Origin: Bradyrhizobium sp. BRP22
GTDB lineage: Bacteria > Pseudomonadota > Alphaproteobacteria > Rhizobiales > Xanthobacteraceae
Direction: 5' to 3'
Length of the DNA stretch: 64,000 nt
Assembly: GCF_020194175.1 (NCBI RefSeq)
Contig: NZ_JADYVX010000006.1
Location: 62,001 to 126,000, forward strand
The notes under the pieces: model-generated
What the model was told of the DNA's origin: nothing
Seen by the model: the letters and a program-made list of their open reading frames with translations, nothing else
Databases searched by the model: none
Made by a program: the position numbers and the translations under genes
In this document: piece after piece, positions 37,801-48,837 of the stretch
Layout: the number at the start of each line of letters is the position of its first letter
How positions within the stretch are numbered: position 1 is the first letter of the stretch

Positions 37801-40800
37801 CGGTGCGCTCGCACTCCGCGCCGGTCCGGCGCTTTCGGACGCGACCGTGAACGGCGCGCCCTCGCCAATGCTGGAATCGAACTGGCCGAGGTAATTGAAG
37901 ACGATCCGCGGCTCCGCGATCGCGGCCAGCGCGCTACGCTGCTCGTCGGTGCCGAGATAACGTAGCACACCGTAACCCAATCCACGGGCCGGAATCGCGC
38001 GCAGCTCTTCCTTGATGGTCTTGATCAGCGCGGCGTCGTCCTTCGAGCCGCCCTTCAGATGCACAGGAAAAGCGGTCGTGAACCAGCCGATCGTGCGCGA
38101 TATGTCGGCGCCCGCGAAGATATCCTCGCGGCCATGCCCCTCAAGCTCGACGAGCACTCCATCGATCCCGCTCCAGCGCCACACCGACCGCGCCAGTGCG
38201 GCCAACAGCAGATCGTTGACCTGGGTTCGATAGGCGGAAGAAGCTTCCTTGAGTAGCCGACGGGTCGTTTCCGCATCGAACGCCAGCACGATCTCCTCGC
38301 CCTCGGCGACCCGATCGATGTCGCCGTGATCCTCGTCGCAGGGCAACTCGACGTCCGACGTCCGTTCAAGCCAATAGGGCAACTCGGCAGCCAGCGAGGG
38401 CGTAGCGGCGTAGGCTTGCAGCCGGGCGCTCCACGAAGCGTAGAACTGGCTCTTTGGCGGCAGCGCGGTAGACGCCGCGCCCTGCATCGATTGGCCGTAG
38501 GCTGCGGCGATATCTTCCAGCAGAACCCGCCACGATACTCCGTCGATGACAAGGTGATGAACCACCACGAGCAGCCGCTGGCTGCCGTCGGCGAGATCCA
38601 TCCCGACCACGCGCAGCAGCGGACCCTGCAATGACAGGCTGGCTTGCGCCGCCGAAGCCAACGACGTCACCTCTGCCGCGCCGCTTACGCTACTGTGAAC
38701 CCACAGCAGTTCGGAGAGGGCGGGCGCGGCGCCGTACTCCGCCCGCCACCCGCCGTCGACCTGTTCGAAGCGAAGGCGCAGCGCGTCATGATGCGCGACC
38801 ACGGCTGCGACCGCCTGCCCCAGGATATCCCAATCCAGGCGCGATCGCGGGACCAGCAGCACCGCCTGATTCCAGTGATGGCGTTCGCCGGCGTCTTCGC
38901 TGAAGAACCGTGCCTGGATCGGCAGCAGTGGATGTTCGCTGCCCGTGAGGTCCTGCTCGAATGACGCATCTACCGGCGAGTTGTCGGATTGCACCGCGAG
39001 TGCCAGTTCCTGCAGCGTTTGATGACGGAAAACGTCGCGCGGCTCGATCAACAAACCGGCCTGACGCGCACGGCCGACCAACTGGAGCGAGATGATCGAG
39101 TCACCGCCAAGCTCGAAAAAATTGTCCGTGACCCCGATGACAGGCTGACCAAGGAGCTCGGCCCAGATTGCCGCAAGCGCGACCTCGGTTGCGGTTCGTG
39201 GTGCGACATGCTCCGTCGAGACAGCGGGCATGTCGGGTGCCGGCAAGGCTTCTCGGTCCACTTTGCCATGCGCGGTAAGCGGCAATCGCTCAAGCGTCAC
39301 GATCCGCGCCGGCACCATATAGTCAGGCAGTTCGTCCGCGAGTGCTGCGCGTAGCGTCGCCTCGTCGAATTTGCCCGTGCCGCAGACATAGCCGACCAAT
39401 TGACGGGCCGCCCCTGCTTCCCGGGCGACCACCACCGCCGACCGTACGCCGCGCTGTCGTATCAGCCGCGCCTCAATTTCACCCGGCTCGATCCGGAAGC
39501 CGCGAATCTTCACCTGGTGATCCGAACGGCCGAGATATTCGACCACGCCATCTGCGCGCCAGCGTGCAAGATCGCCGGTGCGGTACAACCGCGCACCGGG
39601 TTCGCCAAACGGATCGGGGATGAACCGTTCCGCCGTTTGCGCACAGCGCCGCCAGTAGCCTCGCGCCAATCCCTCGCCGCCGATGAACAATTCACCTGTC
39701 ACGCCGACAGGCACGATGTTCAGATCGCCGTCGAGGATATAGGCCGCGCGATTCCCGACCGGACGACCGATCGGGGCGTAGGCGCCCTCGATCTCCGCGT
39801 CGGCGTCGACCTTCCAGACCAGCGGCGTGACCACCGTTTCCGTCGGGCCGTAACCATTGATCAGTTTGCGCGGCTTGAGTGCGCGCTTGACCTTGTCGAA
39901 GCCGGCCTTCGGCATTGCTTCGCCGCCGAACGAATAGAGTGCGACCGGCGGTGGATCGCCGCGCCACAACGCGAAATCCGCAAGCTGCTGCAGATAGGCG
40001 GGCGGGAATCCTGCATTGGTCACACGCTGCCGGCGCAACACGTCGAGCGTCTGCTCGGCGGACCACAGATCCTCATCCCGCATCACGAGTGCGGCGCCGC
40101 AGGTCAGCGCGGTCCAAAGCCGCTCATGCGCACCGTCGAAGGTGAACGACAAGAAATGCAGTTCGCGCGAGTTTCGATCCATCTCGTAGAGTTCGGCGGT
40201 GGCCGCGCAATGCATTGCGAAGGGACCATGCGCAACTGCGACGCCCTTCGGTATTCCAGTCGATCCGGAGGTGTAGATGACATACGCAAGGCTTTGCGCA
40301 TTCACCGCGATCGCAGGATCGCTTTCCGGCTCCTGATCAAGATCAAGCGCGTCAAGATCGATCATCACGATGCCGCCCGTGTCCGGTGATCGCGCCAAAC
40401 CGGCGGCATCGGCCAGCACAAGGCGCAGACCTGCATCGTGCATGGTGCCGGCCAGCCGCGCGACCGGATGATCGGGATCAAGCGGCACATAGGCGGCGCC
40501 TGCCTTCAAGACGCCCAGCAGGGCCGCCACGAGCGATGGCGAGCGTCGCGCGGCGATGCCGACCACTTCATCGGGACCGACGCCAAGACGGATGAGGCGA
40601 TGCGCCAGACGGTTGGCGCGGCGATTGAGCTCGGCGTAGGAAATCACCTCTTCCCCGAAGACAAGCGCCGGCGCATGCGGCGCTTGCTCCGCGATCCGGG
40701 CAACCGTCTGGTGTACCGGCGTGAACGACACGGGGGTTGGGACGGCCCCGCTGTTCCAGCGCCGAAGCTCGGCCTGTTCCTGCATCGAGAGCAGCGCGAT

Positions 40801-42252
40801 GCCAGCGATCGGCTGCATCGGGTCGGCAGCCATCGCTTTAAGGATCGTGAGCCAATGCGCCGAAAGTCGTTCAATCGTCGCCGGCTCGAACAGGGCGGTC
40901 GCGTAGGAGAAGACGGCGCTGATCTCTCCTGAAGCCGTCTCTTCGCTGTCGAGCGCCAGATCAAACTTGACTGTATCGACCTCCGGCTCGATTTTTTCGA
41001 TTTGCAGCCCGGTCCGATCGGGCGGATTGATCGATACGCGGCGGCGCTGATGATTATAGAGAACCTGGAAGAGCGGATTCTGGCTCAAGGTCCGCTGCGG
41101 CTGCAGGATCTCAAGGAGCCGCTCGAATGGAAGATCCTGGTTCTCCTGCGCTTCGATCGTGGCGCCATGGACCGATGCGACGAAATCCGCAATCGTCGCG
41201 CGGCTATCGAGCAATATGCGAAGCACCTGGGTGTTGACGAACAGCCCGATCATCCCCCGCGTCTCGTCCCGGTGGCGATTGGCGACGGGTACGCCGACGC
41301 TGATATCGGATTGTCCGGTGTAGCGATAAAGCAGCAGCTTGAAGCTGGCTAGCAGGACGGCGAACAGCGTGGTCCGGCGCTGGCGCGCCAGCATGCGCAA
41401 GGCCTCGGCGAGCGACGGATCGAGTTCGATGCGAACGGCGGCGCCGGCGTAGTCGGGCAATGCCGGACGCGCGCGATCCACAGGAAGCTGCAGCGCGACC
41501 GGCTCCTTGAGCCGATGGGTCCAGTACTGGACCTGGCGCTCGCCATCCACGGCGCTCATCCACAGCCGCTGCCAGGCAGCGTAGTCCGAATATTGAATCT
41601 CAAGCTCAGGCAGTGCCGCCGCTTCACCACGCACGGCGGCTCCATAGAGCTGCCAGAATTCGTGGACCAGCACGCCCATTGACCAGCCGTCGGCGACGAT
41701 ATGGTGCATCGTGACCACGACGACATGGTCCTCCTCTCCGAGCGCCAGCAACGCCACGCGCAACAGCGGGCCGGCCTCGAGATCGAAGGGTGCAGCGGCT
41801 TCCTCGCGGGTCAGACGCCGGGCTTGCTGCTCGCGGTCGCTGCCATCTACCCTGATGCGCCGCAGCTTGACGGGCTCCGCTTCGAGCAGGACCTGCTCGG
41901 CTTCCCCGCCGTCCTGGCGGAATACGGTGCGAAGTGCGCCGTGGCGAACGACCAGAGCATCGAAGGCCTGCTGCATGGCATTCACGTCAAGCCTGCCGCG
42001 GACGCGTACGGTAACTGGCATGTGGTAGGCTGCGCTACCAGGGTCCATGCGCCACAGGAACCAGAGTCGCGTCTGCGCAAAGGAGAGCGGCGCCCGTTTC
42101 TGCTCCTGGCGCGCGATCGGCAGCATGGACAGATTCACGCCCCTTGCCCCAAGCTGCGTCAGGAACGCATGCTGCTTGGAAGTATTAAGGCGCATCAGCC
42201 GCCTTGAGATGTCGCGAAGCTGATCCTTCTGCGTTTCGGCAAGGTCACTCAT
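25810..42252 (-). CDS. NRPS 3: four-module synthetase C-A-T-E / C-A-T-E / C-A-T / C-A-T-TE
   Basis: The protein has 5480 aa. Approximate domains are C1 55-480 (HHIVADGWS), A1 520-1000, T1 1048, E1 1095-1540 ([10 protein letters not shown]), C2 1565-2000, A2 2035-2520, T2 2567, E2 2620-3055, C3 3080-3520, A3 3550-4030, T3 4075, C4 4145-4580, A4 4600-5095, T4 5142, and TE 5200-5460 (GWSLGG). Pocket codes by hand alignment to GrsA are A1 DGEGSGGVT, A2 DVWHFGRIN, A3 DILQCGLVW (Gly) and A4 DGEGSGGVT. A1 and A4 are identical; Glu239 and small residues fit a modified ornithine, here inferred as N5-acyl-N5-hydroxyornithine. A2 starts like serine codes but ends differently. TE releases the product. 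The ATG overlaps the NRPS 2 stop by 8 bp. Confidence 0.95.
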   Translation of the reverse strand: MSDLAETQKDQLRDISRRLMRLNTSKQHAFLTQLGARGVNLSMLPIARQEQKRAPLSFAQTRLWFLWRMDPGSAAYHMPVTVRVRGRLDVNAMQQAFDALVVRHGALRTVFRQDGGEAEQVLLEAEPVKLRRIRVDGSDREQQARRLTREEAAAPFDLEAGPLLRVALLALGEEDHVVVVTMHHIVADGWSMGVLVHEFWQLYGAAVRGEAAALPELEIQYSDYAAWQRLWMSAVDGERQVQYWTHRLKEPVALQLPVDRARPALPDYAGAAVRIELDPSLAEALRMLARQRRTTLFAVLLASFKLLLYRYTGQSDISVGVPVANRHRDETRGMIGLFVNTQVLRILLDSRATIADFVASVHGATIEAQENQDLPFERLLEILQPQRTLSQNPLFQVLYNHQRRRVSINPPDRTGLQIEKIEPEVDTVKFDLALDSEETASGEISAVFSYATALFEPATIERLSAHWLTILKAMAADPMQPIAGIALLSMQEQAELRRWNSGAVPTPVSFTPVHQTVARIAEQAPHAPALVFGEEVISYAELNRRANRLAHRLIRLGVGPDEVVGIAARRSPSLVAALLGVLKAGAAYVPLDPDHPVARLAGTMHDAGLRLVLADAAGLARSPDTGGIVMIDLDALDLDQEPESDPAIAVNAQSLAYVIYTSGSTGIPKGVAVAHGPFAMHCAATAELYEMDRNSRELHFLSFTFDGAHERLWTALTCGAALVMRDEDLWSAEQTLDVLRRQRVTNAGFPPAYLQQLADFALWRGDPPPVALYSFGGEAMPKAGFDKVKRALKPRKLINGYGPTETVVTPLVWKVDADAEIEGAYAPIGRPVGNRAAYILDGDLNIVPVGVTGELFIGGEGLARGYWRRCAQTAERFIPDPFGEPGARLYRTGDLARWRADGVVEYLGRSDHQVKIRGFRIEPGEIEARLIRQRGVRSAVVVAREAGAARQLVGYVCGTGKFDEATLRAALADELPDYMVPARIVTLERLPLTAHGKVDREALPAPDMPAVSTEHVAPRTATEVALAAIWAELLGQPVIGVTDNFFELGGDSIISLQLVGRARQAGLLIEPRDVFRHQTLQELALAVQSDNSPVDASFEQDLTGSEHPLLPIQARFFSEDAGERHHWNQAVLLVPRSRLDWDILGQAVAAVVAHHDALRLRFEQVDGGWRAEYGAAPALSELLWVHSSVSGAAEVTSLASAAQASLSLQGPLLRVVGMDLADGSQRLLVVVHHLVIDGVSWRVLLEDIAAAYGQSMQGAASTALPPKSQFYASWSARLQAYAATPSLAAELPYWLERTSDVELPCDEDHGDIDRVAEGEEIVLAFDAETTRRLLKEASSAYRTQVNDLLLAALARSVWRWSGIDGVLVELEGHGREDIFAGADISRTIGWFTTAFPVHLKGGSKDDAALIKTIKEELRAIPARGLGYGVLRYLGTDEQRSALAAIAEPRIVFNYLGQFDSSIGEGAPFTVASESAGPARSASAPLGRWLSINGQVSEGQLRLSFGYGRKRYQRATIERLAEHYAAALRELVAHCTSGACGITLSDVAMSGLTQPELDSLGVTLDWREIEDIYPLSPMQQGMLFHALHDGESGLYISQVAVDIAGLDPHRLRAAWQAVSARHAVLRTGFLWRELSGSAQQVVYRHVTVPFVEEDWREQSARMGRIELDAALAEASRAERVQGFDLSRPPLQRVRLITLGEGRYRLIWTHHHILLDGWSSARLIAEILQHERGNLLPVVQGRYRDYIGWLQQRDRERSAEFWSAALAELDDPSFLADALGGPSDPQASGHGSLDLALDPELTAKLQAFSKRERVTLNTLLQGAWAQLLRQYTGQRTVCFGATISGRPAEIAGSEEMVGLFINTLPVVDQAKPQTDVGSWLRDLQERNVDLREHGWMPLYEIQRLAGRSGRPLFDSILVFENYPIDQALRGQNDNSPRMGRVAQISITNYALTVAVFTKTDGINLGFRYDRSRFDERQVRRLQAGLARLLAGIARGADRPLGELNGVGPEETRRILNWNGGADESVPSAFNGGIVAQIEARVADAPSSIALAFGDEQVSYAELNARANRLARRLRDGGVTRDTPVGLALERSVDLIVAVLAVLKAGGAYLPLDPDYPSERLALMLRDSGTRLALTQGRLLETLAPVFAETAVEVWTVETIDEAGSGDVDRDLGIALHPENLAYVIYTSGSTGVPKGVACSHGALAARLGWMQAEYSLDSGETLLQKTPFSFDVSVWEILWPLAIGARLAIAPPAAHREPRRLIDAIVAHDVTTLHFVPQMLERFVAEPEAKRCATLKRLFAGGEALSAELKARVLAALPDVRFDNRYGPTEALINATFWNCRNDGAARVPIGKPIPGTVIRILDGDLRLAPEGVTGELYIGGAGLARGYWRRSALTAERFIPDPFGPPGARLYRSGDLARWRSDGAIEYVGRADHQVKIRGFRIELGEIEARLLEQPGVRSAVVVAREIGASRQLVGYVSGENALAVSALRSALSSMLPDYMVPSRVVVLERLPLTPNGKIDRKALPAPEALAVVSDHVAPRTPTEAALAAIWGELLHQSTIGITDNFFELGGDSIISLQMVSRARRQGLLIEPRDIFQHQTLESLARVARTERRNEISAEQGRVSGRHFLLPIQARFFAEDIGGRDHWNQAVLLCPRHRLDWAIMARAFAAVVDHHDALRLRFEEVDGTWYAEHGAAPDASTLLWVRSAADGEAVTGLATAAQASLSLPGGPLLRPVGIDVADGSQRLLIVIHHLVVDGVSWRVLLEDIAAAYDQLAQGVAIAALPPKSHPYALWGERLHAYAASSELAAELPYWLERNASVNLPCDHDHGGIDVVADGEEISLSLDAELTGRLLRDAPSAYRTQANDLLLAALTRALWKWSGREEALIELEGHGREDLFGDLDISRTVGWFTTAFPVKLTGGACDVASLIKEVKEELRAIPNRGLGYGVLRYLGSEQQRAVLSVMAEPRIVFNYLGQVDGGTGEAASFTMAPESTGSSRSATSPMRRWLSVNGLVREGQLRLSFGFSRRRYHRETVERLANFYQAALRELVDHCTSGVSGLTPSDVALSGLSQADLDRLALDWREVEDIYPLSPMQQGMLFHAVHDDESALYVNQVAAEVRGLDAGRLRMAWQAVSDRHAVLRTGFVWRDLSGLAQQVVYRHAEVPLVEDDWRARASELAEPELEAALAELSQRERAEGFDLSRPTLQRVRLVRLAEDRHWLIWTHHHILLDGWSSARFLAEVMRHDGDNRLPALPIRYRDYIEWLQKQDRGAAAAFWRNALASLNEPSFLAEGPAVRVNGDSSGHRALALNVELTARLHEFATRERVTLNTLVQAAWAQLLRHHSGQSTICFGVTVSGRPAELAGSEEMVGLFINTLPVVDSVNPQQKVGAWLRDLQNRNLALREYDWTPLYEIQRLAGRPGRPLFDSILVFENYPVDQALKEKGQRISVGRTSIVETSNYPLFASVGLDDRLRLVFNFQRKYFDEAQIDKLQAAFVRLLDALSVDADRAVGSIAANDPADAALLLRANDTSRDAPRLGIIEQFEAQAKAAPDAVAVVVGDREISYGELNRRANGLARRLRGAGVGADVVVGLALERGIEMMVALLAVLKAGGAYLPLDPDYPEARLAHMLRDSGARLVLTQASLQPRVAPVLAETGAEPWLLDEPQDAAGHDAGNLGLAMHPESLAYVIYTSGSTGLPKGVMVRHDAVTNFLATMAEQPGLTAEDRVLGLTSLSFDIAVLELWLPLMIGACVVLADRATAHDPDRLKALVAAQGVTVMQATPSTWRMLLDHDAASRPWLPQGCRALCGGEALAPDLARRLVGQAGEVWNLYGPTETTVWSARHRLDAQDDRPVLGGPIGNTTLYILDHDLNVAPIGVAGELYIGGAGLARGYWRRGALTAARFIPDPFGPAGARLYRTGDLARWRADGVVEYVGRADHQVKIRGFRIELGEIEARLLEQPAVRAAVVVAREIGANRQLVGYVSGEGTLDGAALRATLASLLPDYMVPSRIVVLERLPLTPNGKIDRKALPAPGSLTTITDHVAPRTPTEAALAAIWADLLRQGDVGVTDNFFELGGDSIISLQMVSRARRHGLLIEPRDIFQHQTIETLAAVSREMPHREQAQAPAFGSLSGLTSEQLERLGLDWSNIEDIYPLAPMQQGMLFHSLRDAGSGVYVNQVSVEIRGLDAGRLRSAWREVTARHPMLRTGFLWRELSGSPLQAVYREAAAPFEEEDWRGQAISEERIAAALADERAAEFDLSTPPLQRVKLLRLENDLYRLIWTYHHILMDGWSSARFVAEVLEHYYGRTSTANPSRYRDYIAWLLAQDAQAAERFWRGQLKAFDEPTQLADAFGSRRHQAPGHQRCYTRLGEEATAALKAFARRERITLNTLVQGVWALLLQRYTGQQTVTFGVTVAGRPASLDGSDQMLGLFINTLPVIEAPLPTSTIGDWLRALQDRNLAIRDYEHTPLYDIQGWAGRAGQAMFDSIIVFENYPIERGMQRGDGSLQFSGLNNVDVTNYPMDLSVLVEQTLQVEYTYMPSHFTAAQAEQIRTQFEHLLSTLTQDATAPLGSINPVTARDTGFADNCNGHAKPATALPLVHEAISAWARRHPKRTALIIGGEELSYATLDRRANCLAHHLIARGLRPERRVGIVVERTDATMVAQLAVLKAGGAYVPLDPEYPPDRLSYIMRDAGIAFLLTGQFDVSGLTIPDRAEQISLSAFDFDAGPDHAPRPGLHPENLAYVIYTSGSTGKPKGVAVAHGPLAMHCHATGALYEIDESSCELHFLSLAFDGAHERWLTVLSHGARLLMRDAELWTPEQTVDALHAYHASHIGLPPAYLQQVADWVDKSGNPPPVKLYSFGGEAMPKAGFDRVRRVLQPRILINGYGPTETVVTPLVWKVGEAECDTPYAPIGVPVGDRRAYILDHALNIIPAGVVGELYLGGSGLARGYHGKAGMTAERFVPDPFATMPGARLYRTGDLARWREDGTIEYLGRSDDQVKINGFRIELGEIQTALLHHGEVDQAAVVALPGASGSQLVAYVAPKTTKDASGEAAERMAERLIGFMKQSLPAYMVPARIVMLDRLPVLPSGKIDRQALPAPDAATRAFVAPQGVAEIAMARLWSEVLKLPQVGVTDNFFELGGNSILSLKVVARLRQDKDFGIEIKLRDILQKPTIRELLAGSGAATVERTAPSALLPLNAPVAGARPVFCLHGGFGTVFDYGPLARRLEGRRQLFGLQSRMLVDPSWSDRSLEAMAADYADEIRRMQPRGPYSLIGWSLGGLVGSLVAAELERRGERVDCLAMVDSFVPRKHGPAERSAVATHWADELAGLLTAVVPAASNPRVQSHAGSMRSAGLPETPATVRRFVADVLDKVAPGDISLGVDDISSAFRVGRHLKSLALESSLPARLAVAPRCWWTSTRLVQRNWLEDRLPNAIDSGVIGDNHFVILKDADFLDAISDLLDPKPEAAVSRVAEPAD
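30017..31601. repeat. Near-identical 1.58-kb duplicated A-T segment, copy in NRPS 3 module 3
   Basis: This segment matches 42441-44025 at a constant offset of 12,424 bp with no indels and only scattered substitutions. It covers the Gly adenylation domain from PDAVAVVVG to the LGGDS carrier serine. Flanking sequence diverges abruptly on both sides. Confidence 0.9.
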
Positions 42253-45200
42253 CGGAAAATTCGACTTCCTTCAACATGTCGAACATGGCGGCGATGTCAT
42301 CTGTCCGCTTGTCGGCAACAAGCTCAGGGGCCAGCGCCGCCGCCATCGTTTCGATGGTCGTCATTTCGAACAGGCGATGCAGCGGCAATTCGTGGCCAAG
42401 ATCGCGCTTGATCCGGCTGACGAGTTGAACGGCGATCAGCGAATCGCCCCCGAGTTCGAAGAAGTTGTCGGTGACGCCGACGTCGCCTTGGCGCAGCAGA
42501 TCGGCCCAGATCGCGGCCAGCGCCGCCTCGGTCGGCGTCCGCGGCGCGACGTGGTCGGTGATAGTTGTGAGTGAGCCCGGCGCCGGCAGCGCCTTGCGAT
42601 CGATCTTGCCGTTCGGCGTCAGCGGCAGCCGCTCCAGCACCACGATCCGCGACGGCACCATGTAGTCCGGCAGCAGCGAGGCCAGCGTTGCCCGCAGCGC
42701 CGCGCCGTCCAGGGTGCCCTCGCCGCTGACATAGCCCACCAGCTGGCGGTTGGCCCCGATCTCGCGCGCCACCACCACCGCCGCGCGCACCGCGGGCTGT
42801 TCCAACAGCCGCGCCTCGATCTCTCCGAGTTCGATCCGGAAGCCGCGGATCTTCACCTGGTGGTCGGCGCGGCCGACATATTCCACCACCCCGTCGGCCC
42901 GCCACCGCGCCAGGTCCCCGGTGCGGTAGAGTCGTGCGCCAGCTGGTCCAAACGGATCGGGGATGAAGCGCTCGGCCGTCAGCGCGCCGCGGCGCCAGTA
43001 GCCCCGCGCCAGTCCGGCGCCGCCGATATAGAGCTCGCCCGCGACCCCGATCGGGGCGACGTTGAGGTCGTGGTCCAGGATATAGAGCGTGGTGTTGCCG
43101 ATCGGTCCGCCCAGCACCGGGCGATCATCCTGCGCATCGAGCCGATGACGCGCCGACCACACCGTGGTCTCGGTCGGTCCATACAGGTTCCAGAGCTCGC
43201 CCGCCTGCCCCACCAGCCGCCGCGCCAGATCCGGCGCCAGCGCCTCGCCGCCGCACAGCACCCGGCAGCCCTGCGGCAGCCATGGTCTCGATGCTGCGTC
43301 ATGGTCGAGCAGCATCCGCCAGGTCGACGGCGTCGCCTGCATCACCGTCACGCCCTGCGCGGCCACCAGCGCCTTGAGCCGGTCCGGATCATGCGCCGTC
43401 GCGCGATCCGCCAGCACCACGCATGCGCCGATCATCAGCGGCAGCCACAATTCCAGCACCGCGATGTCGAACGACAGCGAGGTCAGGCCGAGCACCCGGT
43501 CCTCTGCCGTCAGGCCCGGCCGCTCCGCCATCGTCGCCAAAAAGTTCGTCACCGCGTCGTGACGCACCATCACGCCCTTGGGCAGTCCGGTCGAGCCGGA
43601 GGTGTAGATCACATAGGCCAGGCTCTCGGGATGCACCGCGAGGCCAAGATTGCCGGCATCATGGCCTGCTGCATCCTGCGGTTCATCCAGCAGCCATGGC
43701 TCGGCCCCGGTCTCCGCCAGCACCGGAGCGACGCGCGGCTGCAGCGAAGCCTGCGTCAACACCAGCCTCGCGCCGCTGTCGCGCAGCATGTGCGCCAACC
43801 GCGCTTCGGGGTAATCCGGATCGAGCGGCAGATAGGCCCCGCCCGCCTTCAACACCGCAAGCAGCGCCACCATCATCCCGATGCCGCGCTCCAGCGCCAG
43901 CCCGACCACCACGTCGGCGCCGACCCCAGCCCCGCGCAGCCGCCGCGCCAGCCCATTCGCCCGCCGGTTCAACTCGCCGTAGCTGATCTCCCGGTCGCCG
44001 ACGACGACCGCCACCGCGTCGGGCGTCTTGTCGACCTGTTGTTCGAACAGCTCATGGAAACAACGGCCCGACGGATATCGCGTCTCCGTCCGATTCCACG
44101 CCCCCAGCAACAGCTCACGTTCCTGCGACGGAAGGATGTCGAGCTGACGCACAGGCGTGCGCGGCGCTTGCTCCAGTGCGGTCGCCAATTGATCAAGCGC
44201 ATGCTGCATCAAAGCGCAGACACGGTCCGGGGAAACGGGCTCGACGACCTGCGCCGTCAGGCCGAGCGCCTGACCGTGGTCCTCGACCGAGAGCATCAGC
44301 GGATAGTTGGTCCGCTCTTCGCCACCGAGCCACTCAACGCCGTCCAGCAGTTCTTTGGTCCCCGGCAAGTCTGCCGGCATCCTGTTGTGGCGGTAATTCA
44401 AGAGCGCGCTGAACAAGGGCGCGGGCGGCGCGATGCCGCTGCACCGCTGCGCAAGCGCCAACGAGGCATGTTCGTGCGTCATCAGCTCTGCCAGCCGGGC
44501 ATGCGCATCACGCACGGCATCTTCGACAGCCGTGCCATCGAGATCGAGCCGCAACGGCAAGGTGTTGATGAACAGTCCCATGGCGCGATCGGCGCCAAGG
44601 CCCGCCTGCGTGCGGCCGAACAGCACCGTGCCGAACACGACCACCTCTCGCCCGCTGCTGCGCGCGACCACCTGGCCCCAGGCGAGATGGCAGAGACTCG
44701 CCAAGCTTACCCCCTGGCGACGCGCCTGGGCACGAAGGCGCTCGTTCAACGCTCGCGGCAACATCCGGCGGTCTTCGCCTACGCCACAGCCGTCGCCATG
44801 CACCTGGGTCAAACCAAAGGGCGCGGTCGGCTCATCGATGTCAGACAGCATCTCGCGGAAGAACCGCTGATCCTCCTTCGCCGCAAATTTCTCTCGCGCC
44901 TGGGCCACGAGATTGCGGAACGGATTCGGAGCCGTCAGTTCGTGCTTGCGTCCGGAAAGGATTTTCTCAACTTCGCTATGCATCACCTCCAAGGTCGAAT
45001 GATCGCCGATCATGTGGTGCAGCAGCAGCAACAGCAGCCACCGTTCGCTGCCGGGTTCGCGCGCGACGACAAATCGCAGCAGCGGCGCCTGGTCGAGATC
45101 GATGCGATGCCGACGCGGATCGAAACGGCGCGCCAATTGTTCGTGCGCGGGACCGTCTCCATCAAGTTCGATCTCGGTGACGATCAAGGGCGCCTGCCGC

Positions 45201-48200
45201 CAGACCACCTGCGCCGGACTCGATAACCCCTCCCACTCGATGGAAGTGCGGAGAATGTCATGACGATCGATCACCTCTTGAACGGCCCCGAGATAGCGAC
45301 CGAGCAGGTCGCGGCTCGCAAACGCCATTTGGCCGACCATCAAATACGGATCGCCCTCGGTCGACAGCAGGTGGTGGAACAGGATGCCGTCCTGCAATGG
45401 CGACAGGCCGTAGATGTCCTGGATATTGGCGATGCCGCCCGGCACCCTGGCCACCAAGCTGTCAATCTCGGATTGGCTCAGGACGATCAGCGGCAGCATC
45501 TCCGGCGTGATCGTCGTGGTTTGCGGCGTGATCGGATTGGCGGGTGCGGCGACCGCGCCGGCGCGGACGAGGCTGGCAGCGAGTTCACACAGCACCGGCC
45601 TGGCGAACAACGTGCGCACATCAGTGGCGAGAGAATGCCGCTGGAGTTGCTCCAGCAGTCGGACGGCAAGCAGCGAATGCCCGCCAAGCTCGAAAAAATG
45701 ATCGTTGCGCCCGATCCGCCGGACGCCCAGCAGTTCGGACCAGATCTTCGCAAGGATCTCCTCCACCTCGCCTTGCGGCGCCACATAGCCGCGACGCGCA
45801 AGTGCATCATCGTCCGGCGCCGGTAGCGCCTGACGATCGACCTTGCCGTTCGGCGTCAGAGGCAATGCCTTGAGGCGCACAAAGGCCGACGGCACCATGT
45901 AATCCGGCAATTGTGCGCCGAGATGGTCGCGCATCGTGGCCGCAAATGCGCCCGCATCGAATGCACCGCTATCTTCCTCCTGCGCAGCCGGCACCACATA
46001 GGCGACCAGGCGCCGGTCGTTGCCTTCGCCGCGCGCCAGCGCCACCGCATCGCGCACAGCAGGATGTTCATTCAGACGAAACTCGATCTCGCCGAGCTCG
46101 ACCCGGAAGCCCCTGATCTTCACCTGATGATCGTTGCGGCCGAGGAATTCGATGTTGCCATCGGGCAAGTAACGTCCGAGGTCGCCGGTACGGTAGAGCC
46201 GCGCTGCCGGATCGGAACCGAAGGGATCGGTTGCGAACCGCTCCGCCGTCAGGTCGGCCCGGTTCAGATAGCCGCGTGCGACACCAACGCCACCAATACA
46301 GATCTCGCCGATCGCACCTCTCGGTACCGGGGCGCCGCTCTTGTCCAGCAGATAGATCCGCGTATTCGCGATCGGGCGGCCGATCGGGACAATCCCGCCA
46401 TTAAAGCCCGCCGGTCGTCGCCAGGCCGTGGCGCAGACGGTGGCTTCCGTCGGTCCATAGCCGTTGAAGACGGCGACGGTCGCGGGCAGGCTTTCGATCA
46501 ACTCGGATCTGGGCAACTCACCGGCGAGGACGATCACCTGCAAGGACGCCAGGCGTTCCAGGTCCGTGCGCCCCCGCAACAGCGCCGGCGGAAGGGTCGC
46601 GTGCGTGACGCCGTTGCGCGCCAGATAGTCCAGGAGATCCGGGACGCTGAGCTGCTCACGCGCACCGAGCAGATGCAACTCGGCCCCCGAGCATAGGGCC
46701 ATGATGATTTCCCAGATGCTCGCGTCGAAACTGAATGAAGCGAATTGAACCACGCGGCTCTGGGACGACACGCCAAACAGCCTCATCTGGGCCAGCGCGA
46801 GGTTCACCAATCCGCGATGCTCAACCATCACGCCCTTGGGGGTACCGGTAGACCCCGAGGTATAGATGACGTAGGCGAGATGGCGCGACGTCAGGCCGAG
46901 GACATCGGGATCTGGACTGGATGTTGGCAGCTTGGCCCAGCCCGATGCGTCCGATCCGACGTCGATGACCTGACACGTTGTATCGCCGAGCGACGATCGG
47001 CCCACGCTATCGCAGATCAACAGTTGCGGTTTTGCATCGTCGAGAATCTGCCGTAGCCGCTCGGCCGGATAGGCCGGGTCGAGCGGCAGATAGGCTCCGC
47101 CCGACTTGAGCACGGCCAGCAGAGCGACGATCATGTCAACGCCGCGCTCCAGACAGATCGCGACCAACCGATCCGGACCAGCACCGAGCCTGATCAGATG
47201 ATGGGCAAGCTGACTGGCCTGCGCATCGAGTTCGCCATAGCTTACGCGCCGGTCATGATGGACCAGCGCGGCCGCTTCCGGCGCCCTGCGCACCTGCTCG
47301 GCGAACAATTCGTGGATGCAGCAATCGGACGGATAAGGTGTCGCCGTCTGATTCCAGGTTTCCAGAACAAGCGCGCGCTCTCCGGACGAAAGCAGATCGA
47401 TCCGGTCGACCACCTGGTCCGCATCGGCAACCATCGCCCGCAGCACGGCAAGCAGATAGCCTCGATGACGCTTCACCGTCGTTTCGTCGAACAGTGCGGT
47501 TGCATAGTTCAGCGCACCGACGATGCGGCCGTCGACCTCGCCGAGGTCGAGTTCCAGGTCGAACTTGACCTGGTCGAGCGCGGTTCTGGCGACCTCAACC
47601 TGCAGATCGGGCAGTTGAAACGCCATCATATGGTCGTTCTGCCAGGCGAACACGACCTGGAAAATCGGGGTATGGTCGAGGCGTCGCGGAGGCTGCACGA
47701 TCTCGACGAGCTGTTCGAAAGGCAAATCCCGGTGGTCCTGCGCCGCAAGCGCAGCATCGCGCACACGATTCAACAGCGCTGCCACGCTCGGCTCTCCCGA
47801 CAAATCCAGGCGAAGCGCCAGCATATTGACGAAGAAGCCGACCAGACCTTCGACCTTGCGTCGGTCGCGATTGGCTATCGGGGTGCCAATCACAAGGTCG
47901 CTCTGACCGGACAGCCGGGACAGCACGGCCGCCCATGCCGCCAGCATGACCATGAATGTCGTCGTGCCGTGCCGCTGACCTAACCGACGGATGCCCATCG
48001 CAAGATCAGCATCGATCTCGACTGGCAGCGATGCGCCGGAAAGAGACCGGATCGGAGGGCACGGTCGATCCGTCGGCAGTTCGAGCACGGCCGGAGCACC
48101 AGCCAGCTTCTGCCGCCAATAATCAATCTGCCGCTGCAATCGTTCTCCAGTCAGCCACTGGCGTTGCCAGACGGCATAGTCAGGATATTGAATCTCGAGC

Positions 48201-48835
48201 GGCGGCAGCGGATCTTGCCCGCCGACGACAAATGCCCGGTACAGCGCGGAAAGCTCGCGGATCAGCACTCCCATCGACCAGCCGTCCGAAACGATGTGGT
48301 GTTGGGTGAGCAGAAAGACGTAGTCCTTTTCCGCCATGCGGATGAGGCGTCCGCGGATCAATGGCCCGCGGGTCAGATCGAAGGGAGCGTGCACCTCCTC
48401 ACCGCATAGACGTTCAAGCGCCGCTTCGTGGTCCGCTGCATCACGCAGATCATGCTCGACCAGGGGCAGGCCCGCATCGGCGGGCAACAGTTCAACGTGA
48501 AGCTCTCCACCACTCGCAATGAAAATACTGCGCAGGGATTCGTGGCGCGCGAACAGGCGATCCAGACTGCGGCGCCAGGCGGCGACGTCCAGCGTTCCGG
48601 ACAAGCGCAACATGCCACGGATATGATAGTTGCTGGTTGCGCCGTCGAGCTGTGCCAGCAGCCAAAGCCGCTGCTGCGCAAAGGACAAGGCGAGCGCGCC
48701 GTCCCGCGAGGCTGTCGGTATTGCGGAGCTCTCGCGCTTGCCGGCGTTGCGGCTGCGATCCTTCGCGAGCAGGACGAGCTTTCTCACCTCTTCCGGATTC
48801 AGCTCCCGCAAATCGCGCTTGGATGGACTTGCCAT
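42245..48835 (-). CDS. NRPS 2: two-module synthetase C-A(Phe-like)-T / C-A(Gly)-T
   Basis: The protein has 2196 aa from the ATG at 48835, with GGGG 8 nt upstream; a GTG at 48841 overlapping the NRPS 1 stop is the alternative. Domains are C1 40-460 (HHIVSDGWS near 179), A1 490-1000, T1 near 1050, C2 1130-1560, A2 1600-2080 and T2 near 2129. A1 code by hand alignment is DAWTVAGVC, close to phenylalanine codes. A2 is DILQCGLVW, glycine. C2 has HHMIGDHS, with His where the usual HHxxxDG has Gly. There is no epimerase or thioesterase, so the chain passes to NRPS 3, whose gene overlaps by 8 bp. The C-terminal ~25 residues ([13 protein letters not shown] end) may dock to NRPS 3. Confidence 0.94.
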   Translation of the reverse strand: MASPSKRDLRELNPEEVRKLVLLAKDRSRNAGKRESSAIPTASRDGALALSFAQQRLWLLAQLDGATSNYHIRGMLRLSGTLDVAAWRRSLDRLFARHESLRSIFIASGGELHVELLPADAGLPLVEHDLRDAADHEAALERLCGEEVHAPFDLTRGPLIRGRLIRMAEKDYVFLLTQHHIVSDGWSMGVLIRELSALYRAFVVGGQDPLPPLEIQYPDYAVWQRQWLTGERLQRQIDYWRQKLAGAPAVLELPTDRPCPPIRSLSGASLPVEIDADLAMGIRRLGQRHGTTTFMVMLAAWAAVLSRLSGQSDLVIGTPIANRDRRKVEGLVGFFVNMLALRLDLSGEPSVAALLNRVRDAALAAQDHRDLPFEQLVEIVQPPRRLDHTPIFQVVFAWQNDHMMAFQLPDLQVEVARTALDQVKFDLELDLGEVDGRIVGALNYATALFDETTVKRHRGYLLAVLRAMVADADQVVDRIDLLSSGERALVLETWNQTATPYPSDCCIHELFAEQVRRAPEAAALVHHDRRVSYGELDAQASQLAHHLIRLGAGPDRLVAICLERGVDMIVALLAVLKSGGAYLPLDPAYPAERLRQILDDAKPQLLICDSVGRSSLGDTTCQVIDVGSDASGWAKLPTSSPDPDVLGLTSRHLAYVIYTSGSTGTPKGVMVEHRGLVNLALAQMRLFGVSSQSRVVQFASFSFDASIWEIIMALCSGAELHLLGAREQLSVPDLLDYLARNGVTHATLPPALLRGRTDLERLASLQVIVLAGELPRSELIESLPATVAVFNGYGPTEATVCATAWRRPAGFNGGIVPIGRPIANTRIYLLDKSGAPVPRGAIGEICIGGVGVARGYLNRADLTAERFATDPFGSDPAARLYRTGDLGRYLPDGNIEFLGRNDHQVKIRGFRVELGEIEFRLNEHPAVRDAVALARGEGNDRRLVAYVVPAAQEEDSGAFDAGAFAATMRDHLGAQLPDYMVPSAFVRLKALPLTPNGKVDRQALPAPDDDALARRGYVAPQGEVEEILAKIWSELLGVRRIGRNDHFFELGGHSLLAVRLLEQLQRHSLATDVRTLFARPVLCELAASLVRAGAVAAPANPITPQTTTITPEMLPLIVLSQSEIDSLVARVPGGIANIQDIYGLSPLQDGILFHHLLSTEGDPYLMVGQMAFASRDLLGRYLGAVQEVIDRHDILRTSIEWEGLSSPAQVVWRQAPLIVTEIELDGDGPAHEQLARRFDPRRHRIDLDQAPLLRFVVAREPGSERWLLLLLLHHMIGDHSTLEVMHSEVEKILSGRKHELTAPNPFRNLVAQAREKFAAKEDQRFFREMLSDIDEPTAPFGLTQVHGDGCGVGEDRRMLPRALNERLRAQARRQGVSLASLCHLAWGQVVARSSGREVVVFGTVLFGRTQAGLGADRAMGLFINTLPLRLDLDGTAVEDAVRDAHARLAELMTHEHASLALAQRCSGIAPPAPLFSALLNYRHNRMPADLPGTKELLDGVEWLGGEERTNYPLMLSVEDHGQALGLTAQVVEPVSPDRVCALMQHALDQLATALEQAPRTPVRQLDILPSQERELLLGAWNRTETRYPSGRCFHELFEQQVDKTPDAVAVVVGDREISYGELNRRANGLARRLRGAGVGADVVVGLALERGIGMMVALLAVLKAGGAYLPLDPDYPEARLAHMLRDSGARLVLTQASLQPRVAPVLAETGAEPWLLDEPQDAAGHDAGNLGLAVHPESLAYVIYTSGSTGLPKGVMVRHDAVTNFLATMAERPGLTAEDRVLGLTSLSFDIAVLELWLPLMIGACVVLADRATAHDPDRLKALVAAQGVTVMQATPSTWRMLLDHDAASRPWLPQGCRVLCGGEALAPDLARRLVGQAGELWNLYGPTETTVWSARHRLDAQDDRPVLGGPIGNTTLYILDHDLNVAPIGVAGELYIGGAGLARGYWRRGALTAERFIPDPFGPAGARLYRTGDLARWRADGVVEYVGRADHQVKIRGFRIELGEIEARLLEQPAVRAAVVVAREIGANRQLVGYVSGEGTLDGAALRATLASLLPDYMVPSRIVVLERLPLTPNGKIDRKALPAPGSLTTITDHVAPRTPTEAALAAIWADLLRQGDVGVTDNFFELGGDSLIAVQLVSRIKRDLGHELPLHRLFEMTTIETMAAALAPELVADKRTDDIAAMFDMLKEVEFSDE
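42441..44025. repeat. Near-identical 1.58-kb duplicated A-T segment, copy in NRPS 2 module 2
   Basis: This is the partner of 30017-31601. Encoded differences are few, for example GIGMMVALL here against GIEMMVALL there, and CRVLCGG against CRALCGG. The pocket residues are the same, so both modules should load glycine. Confidence 0.9.
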
Positions 48836-48837
48836 TC

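Noticed and set aside
42860..45226. 788-aa plus-strand open frame opposite NRPS 2
   Set aside because: Low-complexity Arg/Gln/His-rich shadow of the A/C domains. The same shadow recurs opposite the duplicated segment at 30436-31830, as expected for antisense of repeated sequence.
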